64,000 bases of DNA from Pseudomonas triticifolii (GCF_014358015.1 NZ_JACONV010000015.1:55804-119803); one strand, 5' to 3'. Positions 1 through 9,743 are shown, numbered from the stretch's first letter. The notes: generated by a model not told the origin, from the sequence alone. A program made the numbers and translations.

Positions 1-1652
1 TGGACGGCCAGAACATGCTGGTCGTCGGCATGGCTGGCGTGCCGGTGGCGCACCTGTCGGCACTGGCTAAACCTGCGACGTGGGGGTTCTTTGTCTTCGA
101 CCTGAAAAGGGCGCTCGCCTGGTACTGGTGGTTTCCGGTATTCGGCTGTTTTCTGGCCCTGGCGCACGTGCTGAACACGCTGACTCCGGGCCGCTGGCGA
201 CAGAGTTTTCTGTTCGCCCTGTTGTTCGTCGCCGCGCCTTATGTCGTGGCCTGGTCGTTCTGGCCGGCTTACGCCGTGTTCTTTCCGTGCGTAGCCTTAC
301 TGTGTCTGCTGAAGATCCTGCGCTCACGCAAAATCCGCGTGCTGTTGCCTCTGGGTGTGCTCGCAGGGCTTGCGATTGCGGGGTTTGTCCTGCTGCTGTA
401 TCCACCCTGGCAGGTGTCAGTGGGCTATGTGTTCATGGCGCTGCTGGCAGGTCTGGTGCTGCGTGACCGGTTATACCAAGGCATCAGGCTCGAACCGATT
501 CTGGCGACCCTGCTTGCCGTGCTGGTCGCAGGCAGTGTGCTCAGCAGTTGGTGGCTGAGCGCGCAAGACGCTGTGCACGCCATGATGGGCACGGTTTACC
601 CGGGGCAACGCCACATCGAGACCGGTGGCAATGTCCCCTGGCACATGCTGTTCAAGGGCTACACCAACCTCACGGCGTTGTCATACGCCGAAAATACGAC
701 CGTCAATCAAAGCGAGATAGCGTCGTTCCATTACTACCTGCTGCCCCTGGCCTGCCTGATGTTGATACGCGCCAGACAGCGCATGCTGACCGCTCTGGAG
801 GTCAGTCTGGCGGTCATGACAGGCCTGATCCTGCTCTACATGCTGATTGGCATCGCAAACACGCTGTCGACCTATTCGCTGTGGTCATACGTGACCGCAA
901 AACGGGCTGATCTGGCACTGGGGCTGGCCAGCCTGATACTGACGCACCTGATGATCGATGGCAGGCGACCGACGTCCTTCGGACACGAAAGCCAGACCTT
1001 CGTCGCGTGGACCACGGCGCTGATCTGGGCAGCGCTGATGTACGAAGGCTTGCAGGCATTCGAGGCGCCCGTTCTGTCACGTCTCGGCACGTCGATCACA
1101 CTGGGCCTGGTGCTGGTGGTCATTGCCAGCAGTTATGTTCTGCTCACCCGGCAAACCGCGGCTTTTCTCGGACTGAATCTGGGCTTGTCGCTGGCTGCAA
1201 CACTGGGCTTTCACCCTGTATCGATTGCACCTGCGCGGGTGAGCGCCAGCCTGAGCGAGCCTGCCCTACCCGTTCTGACGCTCGGTTCGCAGATACCGGC
1301 GATGATCCTCGCGGCGTCGGGTCGACAGGTCGTTAATGGTGTTTTTTATTACCCGCAACCCACGTTGTGGAAAATACTGGACCCTGAGGGTCTGCAGGCT
1401 GAACGCTACAACCGTTATCAACACCTGATTTTTCTCAGTCGACCATACGTCAGCGACCTGCAGATCGAGGTGCCTCAGGCTGATGTGGTCAACGTACTCG
1501 TCAATCCTCAACATCTGGATTTCCACCGAACCGGTGCCGGACTCATTGCGGCACCCGACAGCGATGCCCCATTGCTCACTCTCAACCCTGCCTTGGCGTT
1601 GCAACACAGCGAAAAAGGCTGGTCCTGGTTCAGGGTAAAGCCCGCGCCCTGA
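1..1652 (+). CDS. Polytopic membrane protein, glycosyltransferase-like, 5' end outside the window
   Basis: The reading frame is open from the first bases of the window. The methionine at position 15 sits inside a hydrophobic stretch preceded by in-frame codons for D-G-Q-N, so the true start is upstream and the gene is partial. About ten hydrophobic segments are followed by a soluble C-terminal part of roughly 140 residues. This shape is common in GT-C-like and YfhO-like proteins that modify surface polysaccharides from the periplasmic side. I see no diagnostic catalytic motif. It converges with the polysaccharide gene at 1658 with only a few bases between the two stop codons. A role in O-polysaccharide decoration is inferred from topology and neighbours only. 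Confidence 0.6.
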   Translation, partial: DGQNMLVVGMAGVPVAHLSALAKPATWGFFVFDLKRALAWYWWFPVFGCFLALAHVLNTLTPGRWRQSFLFALLFVAAPYVVAWSFWPAYAVFFPCVALLCLLKILRSRKIRVLLPLGVLAGLAIAGFVLLLYPPWQVSVGYVFMALLAGLVLRDRLYQGIRLEPILATLLAVLVAGSVLSSWWLSAQDAVHAMMGTVYPGQRHIETGGNVPWHMLFKGYTNLTALSYAENTTVNQSEIASFHYYLLPLACLMLIRARQRMLTALEVSLAVMTGLILLYMLIGIANTLSTYSLWSYVTAKRADLALGLASLILTHLMIDGRRPTSFGHESQTFVAWTTALIWAALMYEGLQAFEAPVLSRLGTSITLGLVLVVIASSYVLLTRQTAAFLGLNLGLSLAATLGFHPVSIAPARVSASLSEPALPVLTLGSQIPAMILAASGRQVVNGVFYYPQPTLWKILDPEGLQAERYNRYQHLIFLSRPYVSDLQIEVPQADVVNVLVNPQHLDFHRTGAGLIAAPDSDAPLLTLNPALALQHSEKGWSWFRVKPAP

Positions 1653-1657
1653 CCCGC

Positions 1658-4600
1658 TTAGTCCTCCACACGCGGCGGCCAGGCAAGGCCGAAGTCCAGG
1701 TGATCCAGCGTCAGGTTCGGGTTATAGGCATAGTCGTCTCTGATAGACGGCCAGCGCAGGGCCATGTAAGCCACCTCCCCGTTGAAACGGTTTTGTTTTT
1801 CCGGTGAGTCTTCAATACCACGGGTAGCCGATTCGTAGTGATACAGCTGTGCGTAGGGTGTCCAGACATTGACGTAGCCCGCCTCCTGAACGCGCAAACA
1901 GAAATCCACATCGTTGAAGGCGATTTTCAGGTTGACCTCATCCAGCCCGCCCACCTGCTCGAATACCGTTTTTTTAATCACCAGACACGCCGCCGTCACG
2001 GCAGAGAACTCCTGAATCAGCATCGCACGGCCAAAGTAACCGTGTTCGCCTCGGGGCAGAAACTTGTGCGCATGGTTGGCGATACCACCAATGCCCAGAA
2101 TGACGCCGCCATGCTGCAAACGGCCATCGGGAAACCACAGCCGTGCCCCCACGGCACCGACGTCGGGTTGCAGGGCAAGCGAGACCATTTCGTCCAGCCA
2201 GTCGGGAGAAATGACTTCGATATCGTTGTTGATCAGCCCTATCAGTTGACCACGCGCCTGACTGACTGCGCGATTGTTCAAGGCTGAGTAATTGAAGGGT
2301 CCGTCGTCCCTGAGTACGTGAATATCGGGCTGCTGATCGATCTGCGCGAAATACGCCAGCGATTGGGCTTCGTCGGAGCCGTTATCGATCACGATGATTT
2401 CGTAGTGCGGGTAGCGGGTCAGGCGCTCGATGCTGTCGATGCATTGTTTGAGCAGCGCCCAGGCATTACGTGTCGGGATGATCAGGCTCACCAGAGGTCT
2501 GGGCTCAGGCAACGCGTAATGCACCCGGTACATGCCGAACGGCAACAATTGAGCCTCGCCCTGACGCCCGCTGCGCTGCAGATGGTCGTTCAGTGCCTTG
2601 ATGGCCGCATGAGCGGCATACGGCTTTTCCTGCACGGCCACAGAGGTGCTTCCGGCATGAATACGCCAGTGGTACAGCACGCGCGGGATATGAATAATGT
2701 GCGAGGGGCTCAGCTTCTCGGTGCAACGCAAGGCCAGGTCATAGTCCTGAGAGCCTTCGAACCCCACCCGGAAACGGCCCACCTCTTCGACCAGATCACG
2801 CCGATAGACCCCAAGGTGGGAAATCATGTTCTGCGAACGAAACAGATAGGCATTCCAGTCGGACTTGAAGTAAGGATCGCTGCGGCGTCCCTGCTGGTCG
2901 ATCTTGTCTTCGTCCGAATAGATCACAGCGGCGTCCGGGTGCCGAGCGAGGGTCTGCGCCACCCAGTACAAGGCGTGTTCCGGCAGCAGATCATCGTGAT
3001 CCATCAGCGCGATATAACGCCCACGCGCCAGCTCGAGCGCCGAGTTGCTGGCTGCCGAAATATGACCGTTCTCGCTGCGTAACAGCACCCTTACCTGCGC
3101 ATGCTGGCGCTGGACGCTTTTGAGATATTCGCGCACGGCCGGATTGCCCGAGGCGTCGTCGGCGATACACAACTCCCAGTGCGGATACAGCTGATGGAGA
3201 ACGCTGTCGATGGCCTCGCGCAGCAGATCCAGCGGCGGATCGAAAACCGGCATGATGATCGAAATCAGCGGTGGATCGTCCCACCCTTCCATGTCGTGGA
3301 TCATGGCCTGCCGGTCACTGTCACCGAGCGTGTCGTAAAGCTTGATCCAGGCCGCGTAATCGTGACGGTCAGGCCCCGCGTTTTCAGGCGCTGCACCCTG
3401 TTCAACGCGTGCACGGCCGACACCATTGAACCAGCGCAAGCGCTCTATCAGGCCACGCACCCCGTGCTCTCGCAATACAGTGGCCACACGCTGCGTGCTG
3501 GCCTTGAACCCTCCGCCGCGGCGAATCAGTGCCGGCAGGCGTCGAGAGGCCTTTGCCAGGCGATGTGTAGTCAGCACCGTATGCCGCAACGGCGCTGCAA
3601 GCCTGCGGCTATACGAGCCTTCGAGTTCGTGGATACGCAGGTTCAAATGATGAATATGGGTGTCCTTCTCCACTTGCAGGTGGAGCATGGCACTTTGCAG
3701 TTGCTTGATCAGTTCGTCGCGCTCGCGTGCGTCGTGGCCGCTCTCCTGAAACAGGCGCTCGACCGTCTGGAGGGTGCCTGCCTCGCCCTCAATGACGTGC
3801 TTTTCGATCAGTTGGGTGGCGTTGTCCAGTTGATTGACCCGAAGCATCAGCGTCTGGATCTGCTCGGACAAGGGTTGAACGGCCGTGCGCAACGACGCCT
3901 CGTGTTGCTCGCTCCAGTTCAGGCCCTGGCTGATGCGGCGTGCGATGATTTCATCGGTGTACAGCACCAGATCCAGCGTCAGGACCAGATCGCGAATGTC
4001 ATGGCGTTGCGAAAGGTCGATGGGCAGTTGCAGATAAGGGTCGTCGTTGAGGCTGACGAACAGGATGGAAGACCCGGTTTTCTCGACCTCCTGCAGCCCT
4101 GACACCCAAGGCAGTGCGGCGGTATGGCCGTCCCACTGCCAGATCACGGTGTCGTTTTTGACGATGCGCAGGTTGTCCAGCGAGAACGTCATACGCCGGT
4201 CAACCGGGTCGAGTCTGAGCAGACGTGGCGACGTCTGGACCGTGCTCAGCGAGAACTGCAGGTGTTGATGACCGGGCAGCACCTCAAGGCTCAGGGCGGC
4301 TTCTTCCTTGAAGCTTCCGGCCTCATCGCTGTAATACAGCCGGGCCTGGCGTCTGGGTGCGGTCGGCGACACCCGTTGATTGATGATCCGGTCGGCTTCC
4401 CAGTTCAAAAAATGACTGGCCTCGGTACCGGTCACGAAGGCCTGAAAATACGCTTCTTTTTCAATGAAACCGTCCAGTTGCGCAGGCGTGATTTCAAACC
4501 CTGCGTGCAGCAGCGTTTCAGTAACGAATTGCCTGCGTGTCAACGGCATCACGCTGGTGCAGAACGGTATGGCGCTGGCGATCAAGAGCAACAGTGAGCG

Positions 4601-6031
4601 GACCAGCAGGTGCCCCAGTTCAACGCCGCTGGCAGCCTCCCATTCGACATCGATCAGCGCTGGACGGCCTTGAGCATCGAGCAAGACATTTTGCGGCACA
4701 GCATCGATAAATATCCCCGGCAGGCGCTCGTCGAGACGCTCCAGCGCCAGCTCATGCCCGTGCTCGACCAGCAAGTCTGTCAGGGCAAGCCGATAACGGG
4801 CCACAAACTGACTGAACTGCCGGATTGTCCAGTTGGGCGTGCTGGCGATGTCGAGAAACTGCTGGCTGAGCACCTGGCCCTGTCGATAAGGGTCGACACG
4901 CGACAGCACGTGGCGAAAGTCCTTGTGTGGATAGGCCTCGGCGCGCAGTGGCTCATGCCGCACCTCGATCTCGTCCGCGGTTTCGATGAACAGGGTCTGC
5001 TTGCAGTAGCCGGGCTTTCGGCTGACGTTGTAATGAGCGGCCAGCAGGTTGGGCATCACCACCGGCGTCAATGAACAGGACGCGGCAATCAAAAAGGAAT
5101 TGGCCAGCTCCATGCCTAGCCCGTTGTCGAGCACCACCGGCCAGGCGCGCTGCAGGTTAAACAGCGTGGCCCTTGGCAACTGCGGATCCTTGCGCACGTT
5201 CTGCCACAGCAACGCGGCGGCGTCGAAGCCTGGGTGCTCGAAACCACGCGGGGTGACAATGGAGTTGGGCAGTTTGTAATCGGGGGCAGGAAACAGAAAT
5301 TCCGAGCGACTGAAACCGGCCTGTTCGAGCAGGTCCGTCAGCCGTTTACGTCCGAAGGTCTGTGGGCCGTCTGCCCGATAACGTCCTTCCACACCAGCCA
5401 TTGGCGTGCCCAGATGGTCTTCGGGTGCGCCGGCGAAATATTTCAGGCCCAGCTGGTTCTCGATGGCCAGCAGCAAGACACCGTCCGGTGCCAGCAGCTC
5501 GCGCACCCTGACCAACATGTTCAGGGCGGGATCATCGCCCTGATTGAACAGGCTGGCGTACTCCAGCACGCCGATCAGGGTGATGACCTCAAACCGCCGG
5601 GGCGACTTGAACAGCTCGAAGCGCTCGGCCACGACCGTAACGTTGTCCAGATCCCGGGTCCGGCTGGCTGCAATGCGTGCGCGGCGCACACTGCCTTCAA
5701 GGCTCAGGACCGTGGCACCGCACTCGCCCAGGTAGCGACTGATCGCACCACAACCGGCGCCGATTTCCAGCACATGCCCCGTCAGGCAATGCTCAAAAGG
5801 GCGCAGCAGATTGCCCCGCGCGCGTCCCAGATGGTAAAGCGAAACCCAGTCTGTGCAGTGCTGGCCCAGTTCGGCTGACAGCACACTCAGGTCCTGGGCC
5901 TGGCGCACGATGTTGGCCAGGCGCTCTTCGCTTTCATCGCCATCGCTGTAGGCCAGCCCTTCGTACCCCGGCCGCGTCCACACGCCTGTGCGCCGGTCCA
6001 GACGATACCCGCTCTGTTCAAGATGGCTCAT
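1658..6031 (-). CDS. Multidomain O-polysaccharide protein: methyltransferase, kinase-like region, coiled coil and two GT2 glycosyltransferases
   Basis: The protein has 1,457 residues. The ATG at 6031 (MSHLEQSGYR) is preferred over an upstream in-frame codon because translation then starts just inside the end of wzt, with a 14-base overlap. In order it shows a SAM-methyltransferase domain (VLEIGAGCG, about residues 87-95), a kinase-like stretch ending in IFIDAVPQNVLLDAQGRPAL and IDVEWEA (about 450-480), a beta-rich region, a coiled coil (about 690-830), and two GT2 domains starting near 921 (PLISIIMPVFDPP, MDHDD) and 1179 (PLVSLIIPTRNAW, INND, GGLDE). In the WbdD family a methyltransferase, a kinase and a coiled coil together cap and measure O-antigen chains. 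Here that module appears fused to two chain-building enzymes. It is cytoplasmic or membrane-peripheral and probably the last gene of the wzm-wzt operon. The domain calls are firm except for the kinase-like part. Confidence 0.85.
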   Translation of the reverse strand: MSHLEQSGYRLDRRTGVWTRPGYEGLAYSDGDESEERLANIVRQAQDLSVLSAELGQHCTDWVSLYHLGRARGNLLRPFEHCLTGHVLEIGAGCGAISRYLGECGATVLSLEGSVRRARIAASRTRDLDNVTVVAERFELFKSPRRFEVITLIGVLEYASLFNQGDDPALNMLVRVRELLAPDGVLLLAIENQLGLKYFAGAPEDHLGTPMAGVEGRYRADGPQTFGRKRLTDLLEQAGFSRSEFLFPAPDYKLPNSIVTPRGFEHPGFDAAALLWQNVRKDPQLPRATLFNLQRAWPVVLDNGLGMELANSFLIAASCSLTPVVMPNLLAAHYNVSRKPGYCKQTLFIETADEIEVRHEPLRAEAYPHKDFRHVLSRVDPYRQGQVLSQQFLDIASTPNWTIRQFSQFVARYRLALTDLLVEHGHELALERLDERLPGIFIDAVPQNVLLDAQGRPALIDVEWEAASGVELGHLLVRSLLLLIASAIPFCTSVMPLTRRQFVTETLLHAGFEITPAQLDGFIEKEAYFQAFVTGTEASHFLNWEADRIINQRVSPTAPRRQARLYYSDEAGSFKEEAALSLEVLPGHQHLQFSLSTVQTSPRLLRLDPVDRRMTFSLDNLRIVKNDTVIWQWDGHTAALPWVSGLQEVEKTGSSILFVSLNDDPYLQLPIDLSQRHDIRDLVLTLDLVLYTDEIIARRISQGLNWSEQHEASLRTAVQPLSEQIQTLMLRVNQLDNATQLIEKHVIEGEAGTLQTVERLFQESGHDARERDELIKQLQSAMLHLQVEKDTHIHHLNLRIHELEGSYSRRLAAPLRHTVLTTHRLAKASRRLPALIRRGGGFKASTQRVATVLREHGVRGLIERLRWFNGVGRARVEQGAAPENAGPDRHDYAAWIKLYDTLGDSDRQAMIHDMEGWDDPPLISIIMPVFDPPLDLLREAIDSVLHQLYPHWELCIADDASGNPAVREYLKSVQRQHAQVRVLLRSENGHISAASNSALELARGRYIALMDHDDLLPEHALYWVAQTLARHPDAAVIYSDEDKIDQQGRRSDPYFKSDWNAYLFRSQNMISHLGVYRRDLVEEVGRFRVGFEGSQDYDLALRCTEKLSPSHIIHIPRVLYHWRIHAGSTSVAVQEKPYAAHAAIKALNDHLQRSGRQGEAQLLPFGMYRVHYALPEPRPLVSLIIPTRNAWALLKQCIDSIERLTRYPHYEIIVIDNGSDEAQSLAYFAQIDQQPDIHVLRDDGPFNYSALNNRAVSQARGQLIGLINNDIEVISPDWLDEMVSLALQPDVGAVGARLWFPDGRLQHGGVILGIGGIANHAHKFLPRGEHGYFGRAMLIQEFSAVTAACLVIKKTVFEQVGGLDEVNLKIAFNDVDFCLRVQEAGYVNVWTPYAQLYHYESATRGIEDSPEKQNRFNGEVAYMALRWPSIRDDYAYNPNLTLDHLDFGLAWPPRVED

Positions 6032-7385
6032 GGTGCTGTTCCTGATCAAAATCCATGGTGACGGCCAGATCGACCAGCCCGAACAGCGTGGGGGTCGCGG
6101 CAACGACGAAGTGAATGGCGTCGTAACGACGATCGTGCGGCACGACCTCTTCGCCCTCGCGAGAGGCGACGCCCAGAGAAATGAAGTAATCGCCTGCGGC
6201 CAGACGATTCCTGAAGCTCAGGCACGCCTTGAGCTGCGAACCCGGCGCAAAAAACTGCCGGCCAGCCGCGCAGTCCTGCAGCCAGGAGTTGGTGCCGTAG
6301 ACCGTGACGCCTTCCTTGGTCTTGACCGTGAACCCCAACACCGGATGACTGACCAGCCGATTGAAGCGGATCGCGACATGCAGCACGACCTCGGCCCCTG
6401 GTTCGATGCTGGGTGGAAAGGGATGCCCTTGAGCGGTGAGGTGAAAGTCCATCAGGCTCGCCGCACCGTCGCCCCAGCGGTATTCGTGGCGATTGAAGCC
6501 GGGCCGCGAACCGAAGGCATCGTGGGCAAAACTCAGCACCGGTTCTTGCGTGCGCGGGTCGGCTGATGACGCGACAGCCGGGTCTGTCGAGGCTATGGAC
6601 GCCTGCGCAGTGTCACGGTTTCGACCAAACAGAATGTCCATGTAGCGATTGACGACGGCGCGCGGGTCGCCGCTCATCTCCACACGTCCGCCTTCCAGCA
6701 GAATGGCCCGGTTGCAATGGGTGACCACCTGTTCGCTGGCATGGGTGACCAGCAGGATGCTCGCGCCGTTCTGCTTGAGCTGCCGCAATCGCTCGAAGCA
6801 CTTGGCCTGAAACTTCGCATCGCCGACCGACAGGGCTTCATCGACGATCAGAATCTGCGGGTCGACCTGCGCCTGCACGGCGAATGCCAAGCGCACGACC
6901 ATGCCGCTGGAGTAGTTCTTGACCGGCTGATCGATGAAGTCGCCGATGTCGGCAAACCCTGCAATGGCGCTGAAGCGTTGATCGACTTCTTCGCGGTCCA
7001 GGCCCAGCACCGAGGCGTTGAGGTAGACGTTCTCCCGGCCCGTGAACTCGGGATTGAAACCCGACCCCAACTCCAGCAACGCCGCGACACGGCCCTGGGT
7101 CTGCACCGAGCCGCCGGAAGGCCGCACGGTGCCGCAGATGATTTGCAGCAGGGTCGATTTGCCTGAACCGTTGCGCCCCACAATACCGACGGTTTCGCCA
7201 CGCCGGATCTCGAAGTCGATGTTGCGCAGCGCCCAGAACGCCTGCCCGTATGCCTGGCTCGGCATCCCCAGGCGGCGCTGCAGCCTGGGCACGAGTGAAT
7301 GCAGCAGCCGGTCCACGGGCCGGGCATAGGTGTAATAGCATTTGGAAATATCACGCACGCTGATGGCGATTTCGTCAGAGGACAT
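6018..7385 (-). CDS. wzt: O-polysaccharide ABC exporter ATPase with C-terminal glycan-binding domain
   Basis: The protein has 455 residues. The ATG at 7385 (MSSDEIAISV) overlaps the wzm stop by 11 bases and is preferred over a more upstream start. The N-terminal half is an ABC ATPase with Walker A GRNGSGKST (70-78), the signature NYSSGM and Walker B ILIVDEALSVGD. The C-terminal half of about 180 residues resembles the beta-sandwich that in Wzt proteins recognises the capped non-reducing end of the polysaccharide before export. It is co-transcribed with wzm upstream and the methyltransferase/GT2 protein downstream. In known systems the capping enzyme and the Wzt C-terminal domain are matched, which fits this order. 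Confidence 0.93.
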   Translation of the reverse strand: MSSDEIAISVRDISKCYYTYARPVDRLLHSLVPRLQRRLGMPSQAYGQAFWALRNIDFEIRRGETVGIVGRNGSGKSTLLQIICGTVRPSGGSVQTQGRVAALLELGSGFNPEFTGRENVYLNASVLGLDREEVDQRFSAIAGFADIGDFIDQPVKNYSSGMVVRLAFAVQAQVDPQILIVDEALSVGDAKFQAKCFERLRQLKQNGASILLVTHASEQVVTHCNRAILLEGGRVEMSGDPRAVVNRYMDILFGRNRDTAQASIASTDPAVASSADPRTQEPVLSFAHDAFGSRPGFNRHEYRWGDGAASLMDFHLTAQGHPFPPSIEPGAEVVLHVAIRFNRLVSHPVLGFTVKTKEGVTVYGTNSWLQDCAAGRQFFAPGSQLKACLSFRNRLAAGDYFISLGVASREGEEVVPHDRRYDAIHFVVAATPTLFGLVDLAVTMDFDQEQHHEPS

Positions 7386-8205
7386 CGGCAAACCCCTTGC
7401 GGGCTTTCTGGAAGAAGGCAAAGCCCGCCATGGCGATGACACAGGCGATCAGCATCGCCAGGGCCAGGCTTTGCCAGTCAGGCCAACGCCCGAACAAGAG
7501 CACGTTGCGGCTTTCTTCGATGATGTACGTCAGCGGGTTGAGCCTCAGCCAGGGCTGGTAAGCAGGCGGCAAGGCGGCCACCGGATACAGAACCGGCGAA
7601 AGAAACAGCAGGACAGTGGTCAGTACGCCAATGACCTGGCCCACATCGCGCAGGTAAACGCCCAACGCAGCCAGCAGCCAGCTGAACCCCAGGGTCGCGA
7701 TGGCCAGCGGCAGCAGCACCAGGGGAAGCAGCAACGCTGTCCAGTACAGCGTGTGGGTCAGCACGAACTGCGCCAGCAGCAGCACAATCAGGCTGGTGCC
7801 GGTATGAAAAAGCGCCGACCCCAATGTCACGACCGACAGCACTTCCAACGGAAACAGCACTTTCTTCACGTAGTTGCCGTTGCTCATGATCAACGACGGC
7901 GAGCGGTTCGCACACTCGGCAAACAGCCCATGCACAATCATCCCCACGAACAGCAGAATGGCAAAGCCGCCCTTGCTCGTGTCCTGTCCGGCCCAGCGGG
8001 CCTGGAACACTTCGGAAAACACAAAGGTGTACACCGCCAGCATCAGCAGCGGATTGAAGAACGACCAGGCAATGCCGATCACCGAACCGCGATAACGGCC
8101 GATGACCTCGCGCCGGGTCAGGGTGCTGATCAATTGTCTGTGACGCCAGAGGCTGCGCAGCAGATCCAGAGGACCGGCAGCCGGCGCTAGATGAGCGCTC
8201 AACAT
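7375..8205 (-). CDS. wzm: O-polysaccharide ABC exporter permease
   Basis: This 276-residue ABC-2 type inner-membrane permease has six hydrophobic segments. The N-terminal RREVIGRYRGSVIG motif is typical of Wzm, KpsM and TagG proteins. It pairs with the ATPase that overlaps its 3' end to carry lipid-linked polysaccharide across the inner membrane. The ATG at 8205 is followed at once by MLSAHLAPAAGPLDLLRSLW, a normal Wzm N-terminus. It is the first gene of the operon and has a leader of about 450 bases without a gene upstream. It is the only Wzm-type permease in the window although two wzt genes are present. Confidence 0.92.
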   Translation of the reverse strand: MLSAHLAPAAGPLDLLRSLWRHRQLISTLTRREVIGRYRGSVIGIAWSFFNPLLMLAVYTFVFSEVFQARWAGQDTSKGGFAILLFVGMIVHGLFAECANRSPSLIMSNGNYVKKVLFPLEVLSVVTLGSALFHTGTSLIVLLLAQFVLTHTLYWTALLLPLVLLPLAIATLGFSWLLAALGVYLRDVGQVIGVLTTVLLFLSPVLYPVAALPPAYQPWLRLNPLTYIIEESRNVLLFGRWPDWQSLALAMLIACVIAMAGFAFFQKARKGFADVL

Positions 8206-8652
8206 GATGGCTCCAGCGTATGAGGCAAGCGTTGGAAAGCGGGGGGTCAGTTGCCAGGGACATGGCTACCGCACCTGAGACGGGCTCACAGGCGAAAACA
8301 CAACGAAGGGCTCAAGGCGTCGCGAAAGCACTCGCACATGGCAGGTTGCCAGAGGCTTTGTGCACAACAGTGTGGCAGTCAATCCGCAGGACAGAGGCGT
8401 TTGGCGATGGGTGGTTGCGGGTGTTTCAGCGGGTTTACGAAACGCCGTGCCTCGGTCACTGACACAGCGATTTTTTGCAGTCGCCACAGGATCGAGAGAG
8501 GGGACTTGGTCTGCGCGGCAATCCGACGATGAACGATCGCACGATGTTTCTGATAGACCGTGCCGACGTCATCGCCGGCACGCCGCCTCCCACAAATCCG
8601 TGTTTTCTACAAAAAGCGGTTTCTTCAGCGAGCTACGTTTCGACCGTGGACA
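8206..8652. other. Gene-free leader between wzm and the SDR gene
   Basis: I see no convincing coding region in these 447 bases. Short open frames on both strands lack family features and good start sites. On the strand that transcribes wzm it contains TGCGGTAGCCATG at 8264-8276, which shares the GCGGTAG core of ops/JUMPStart elements. Because the SDR gene ends at its right edge, the interval is the promoter and leader of the wzm operon. Confidence 0.5.
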
Positions 8653-9417
8653 TCACGCCTGCGGCGGCTGCCCGTTGGACGCCGACAGACCGCCGTCCAC
8701 GGGCAGATTGACGCCGGTCACGAAGCGCGCATCGTCGCTGGCCAGGAAGGCGATGACGTCGCCGATGTCTTCAGGCTCGGCAGGACGCCCCAGCGCAATG
8801 CGCTCCTTGAACCTGGCCATCAGCGCCTCGTTATCCATCATGTCTTGCGTCAGCTCACTGCGCGTCAACGACGGACACACGGCATTGACGCGCACGCCGT
8901 CAGCGCCATGATCCATGGCCAGCGCGCGGGTGAAGTTGGTAATTGCACCTTTGGCCGCATTGTAGAAACTCATGCCCCAGTCGCCGCCAAGGCCTGAGAC
9001 AGACGACACGTTGACGATATTGCCCTTGCTGGCAATCAGCGCGGGCATGGCGCTGCGGGTGCAATAGAACACGCCGTCCAGGTCCACCGACATCAGCGCT
9101 TTCCAGTCCTGCACGTCGAGTTCGGTGACCTTGCCGGATTTCACGATACCGGCGTTATTGACCAGCACGTCCAGACGGCCGAAATGGCTGGCCACTTCCT
9201 TGAACAACGCCTCCACATCGCTCAGGTCAGCCACGTCGGTGGCCCTGACCAGATGCCCCTCGCCGTGCAACTGCGCGTGCACGCGGGTCAATTTGTCTTC
9301 GTTGCGACCAACCAGCACAACGCTGGCACCTTCCCGGGCAAAACGCTTGGCCGTGGCTTCGCCGATACCGGAACCGGCACCTGTGACCACAACGACTTTT
9401 TGGGTGAAACGATTCAT
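8653..9417 (-). CDS. Short-chain dehydrogenase/reductase
   Basis: This 254-residue classical SDR has the NAD(P)-binding TGAGSGIG motif (12-19), NNAG (87-90), a catalytic serine near 138-139 and YNAAK (Tyr152, Lys156). The ATG at 9417 (MNRFTQKVVV) is chosen because the fold begins immediately there. A more upstream start would add about 25 residues unrelated to the family. It is transcribed divergently from the uronate genes and shares their intergenic control region, which suggests a role in sugar-acid oxidation or reduction. The substrate cannot be read from the sequence. Confidence 0.87.
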   Translation of the reverse strand: MNRFTQKVVVVTGAGSGIGEATAKRFAREGASVVLVGRNEDKLTRVHAQLHGEGHLVRATDVADLSDVEALFKEVASHFGRLDVLVNNAGIVKSGKVTELDVQDWKALMSVDLDGVFYCTRSAMPALIASKGNIVNVSSVSGLGGDWGMSFYNAAKGAITNFTRALAMDHGADGVRVNAVCPSLTRSELTQDMMDNEALMARFKERIALGRPAEPEDIGDVIAFLASDDARFVTGVNLPVDGGLSASNGQPPQA

Positions 9418-9542
9418 TCGACAGGCTCCAAAAAAGTGAATACGTGACGGGTGGACTGTGAGGCCCCCGGCCGCGTTCACTCTTCTTCGCATACGGCCCC
9501 TGCAAGCACCCTGAAGCGCTCAAACCTTCGACTAACCGCTCG

Positions 9543-9600
9543 TTGACAAACCCCGCACACCCTGTAAATAATCGCCGCGGTTGTACGACAACCTATGACA
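9543..9600 (+). promoter_or_regulatory. Sigma70-type promoter with downstream operator (uronate promoter 1)
   Basis: TTGACA lies at 9543-9548 and AATAAT at 9567-9572, with an 18-base spacer. Twelve bases later comes ACGACAACNNATGACA (9585-9600), embedded in the perfect inverted repeat GGTTGT-ACG-ACAACC (9579-9593). Promoter 2 at 11258 has the same elements at identical spacing. An operator just downstream of a -10 element suggests repression by a dimeric regulator. A GntR/FadR-family uronate regulator is plausible, but no such gene lies in the window. Confidence 0.6.
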
Positions 9601-9632
9601 CCAAAACAATAAAAAAAGCCGGAGCCCAACCC

Positions 9633-9743
9633 ATGAAGACTCGCGTCTGCACGCTCGCTCTCCCTTGCGCTACCCCCTGGATCACCGTCGCCGCGGCAGG
9701 GTCCGATCCTTTCGCTGCACCCCAGGACACTCGTGTTTTATAG
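9633..9743 (+). CDS. 36-residue ORF after uronate promoter 1, possibly a gene remnant
   Basis: The ORF begins with an ATG preceded by a purine-rich GGAGCCC and encodes MKTRVCTLALPCATPWITVA followed by 16 more residues. The start looks like a signal peptide but stops after 36 residues. It could be a leader peptide or the 5' remnant of a lost secreted protein. It sits between uronate promoter 1 and the porin gene. No homologue is recognised. Confidence 0.3.
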   Translation: MKTRVCTLALPCATPWITVAAAGSDPFAAPQDTRVL

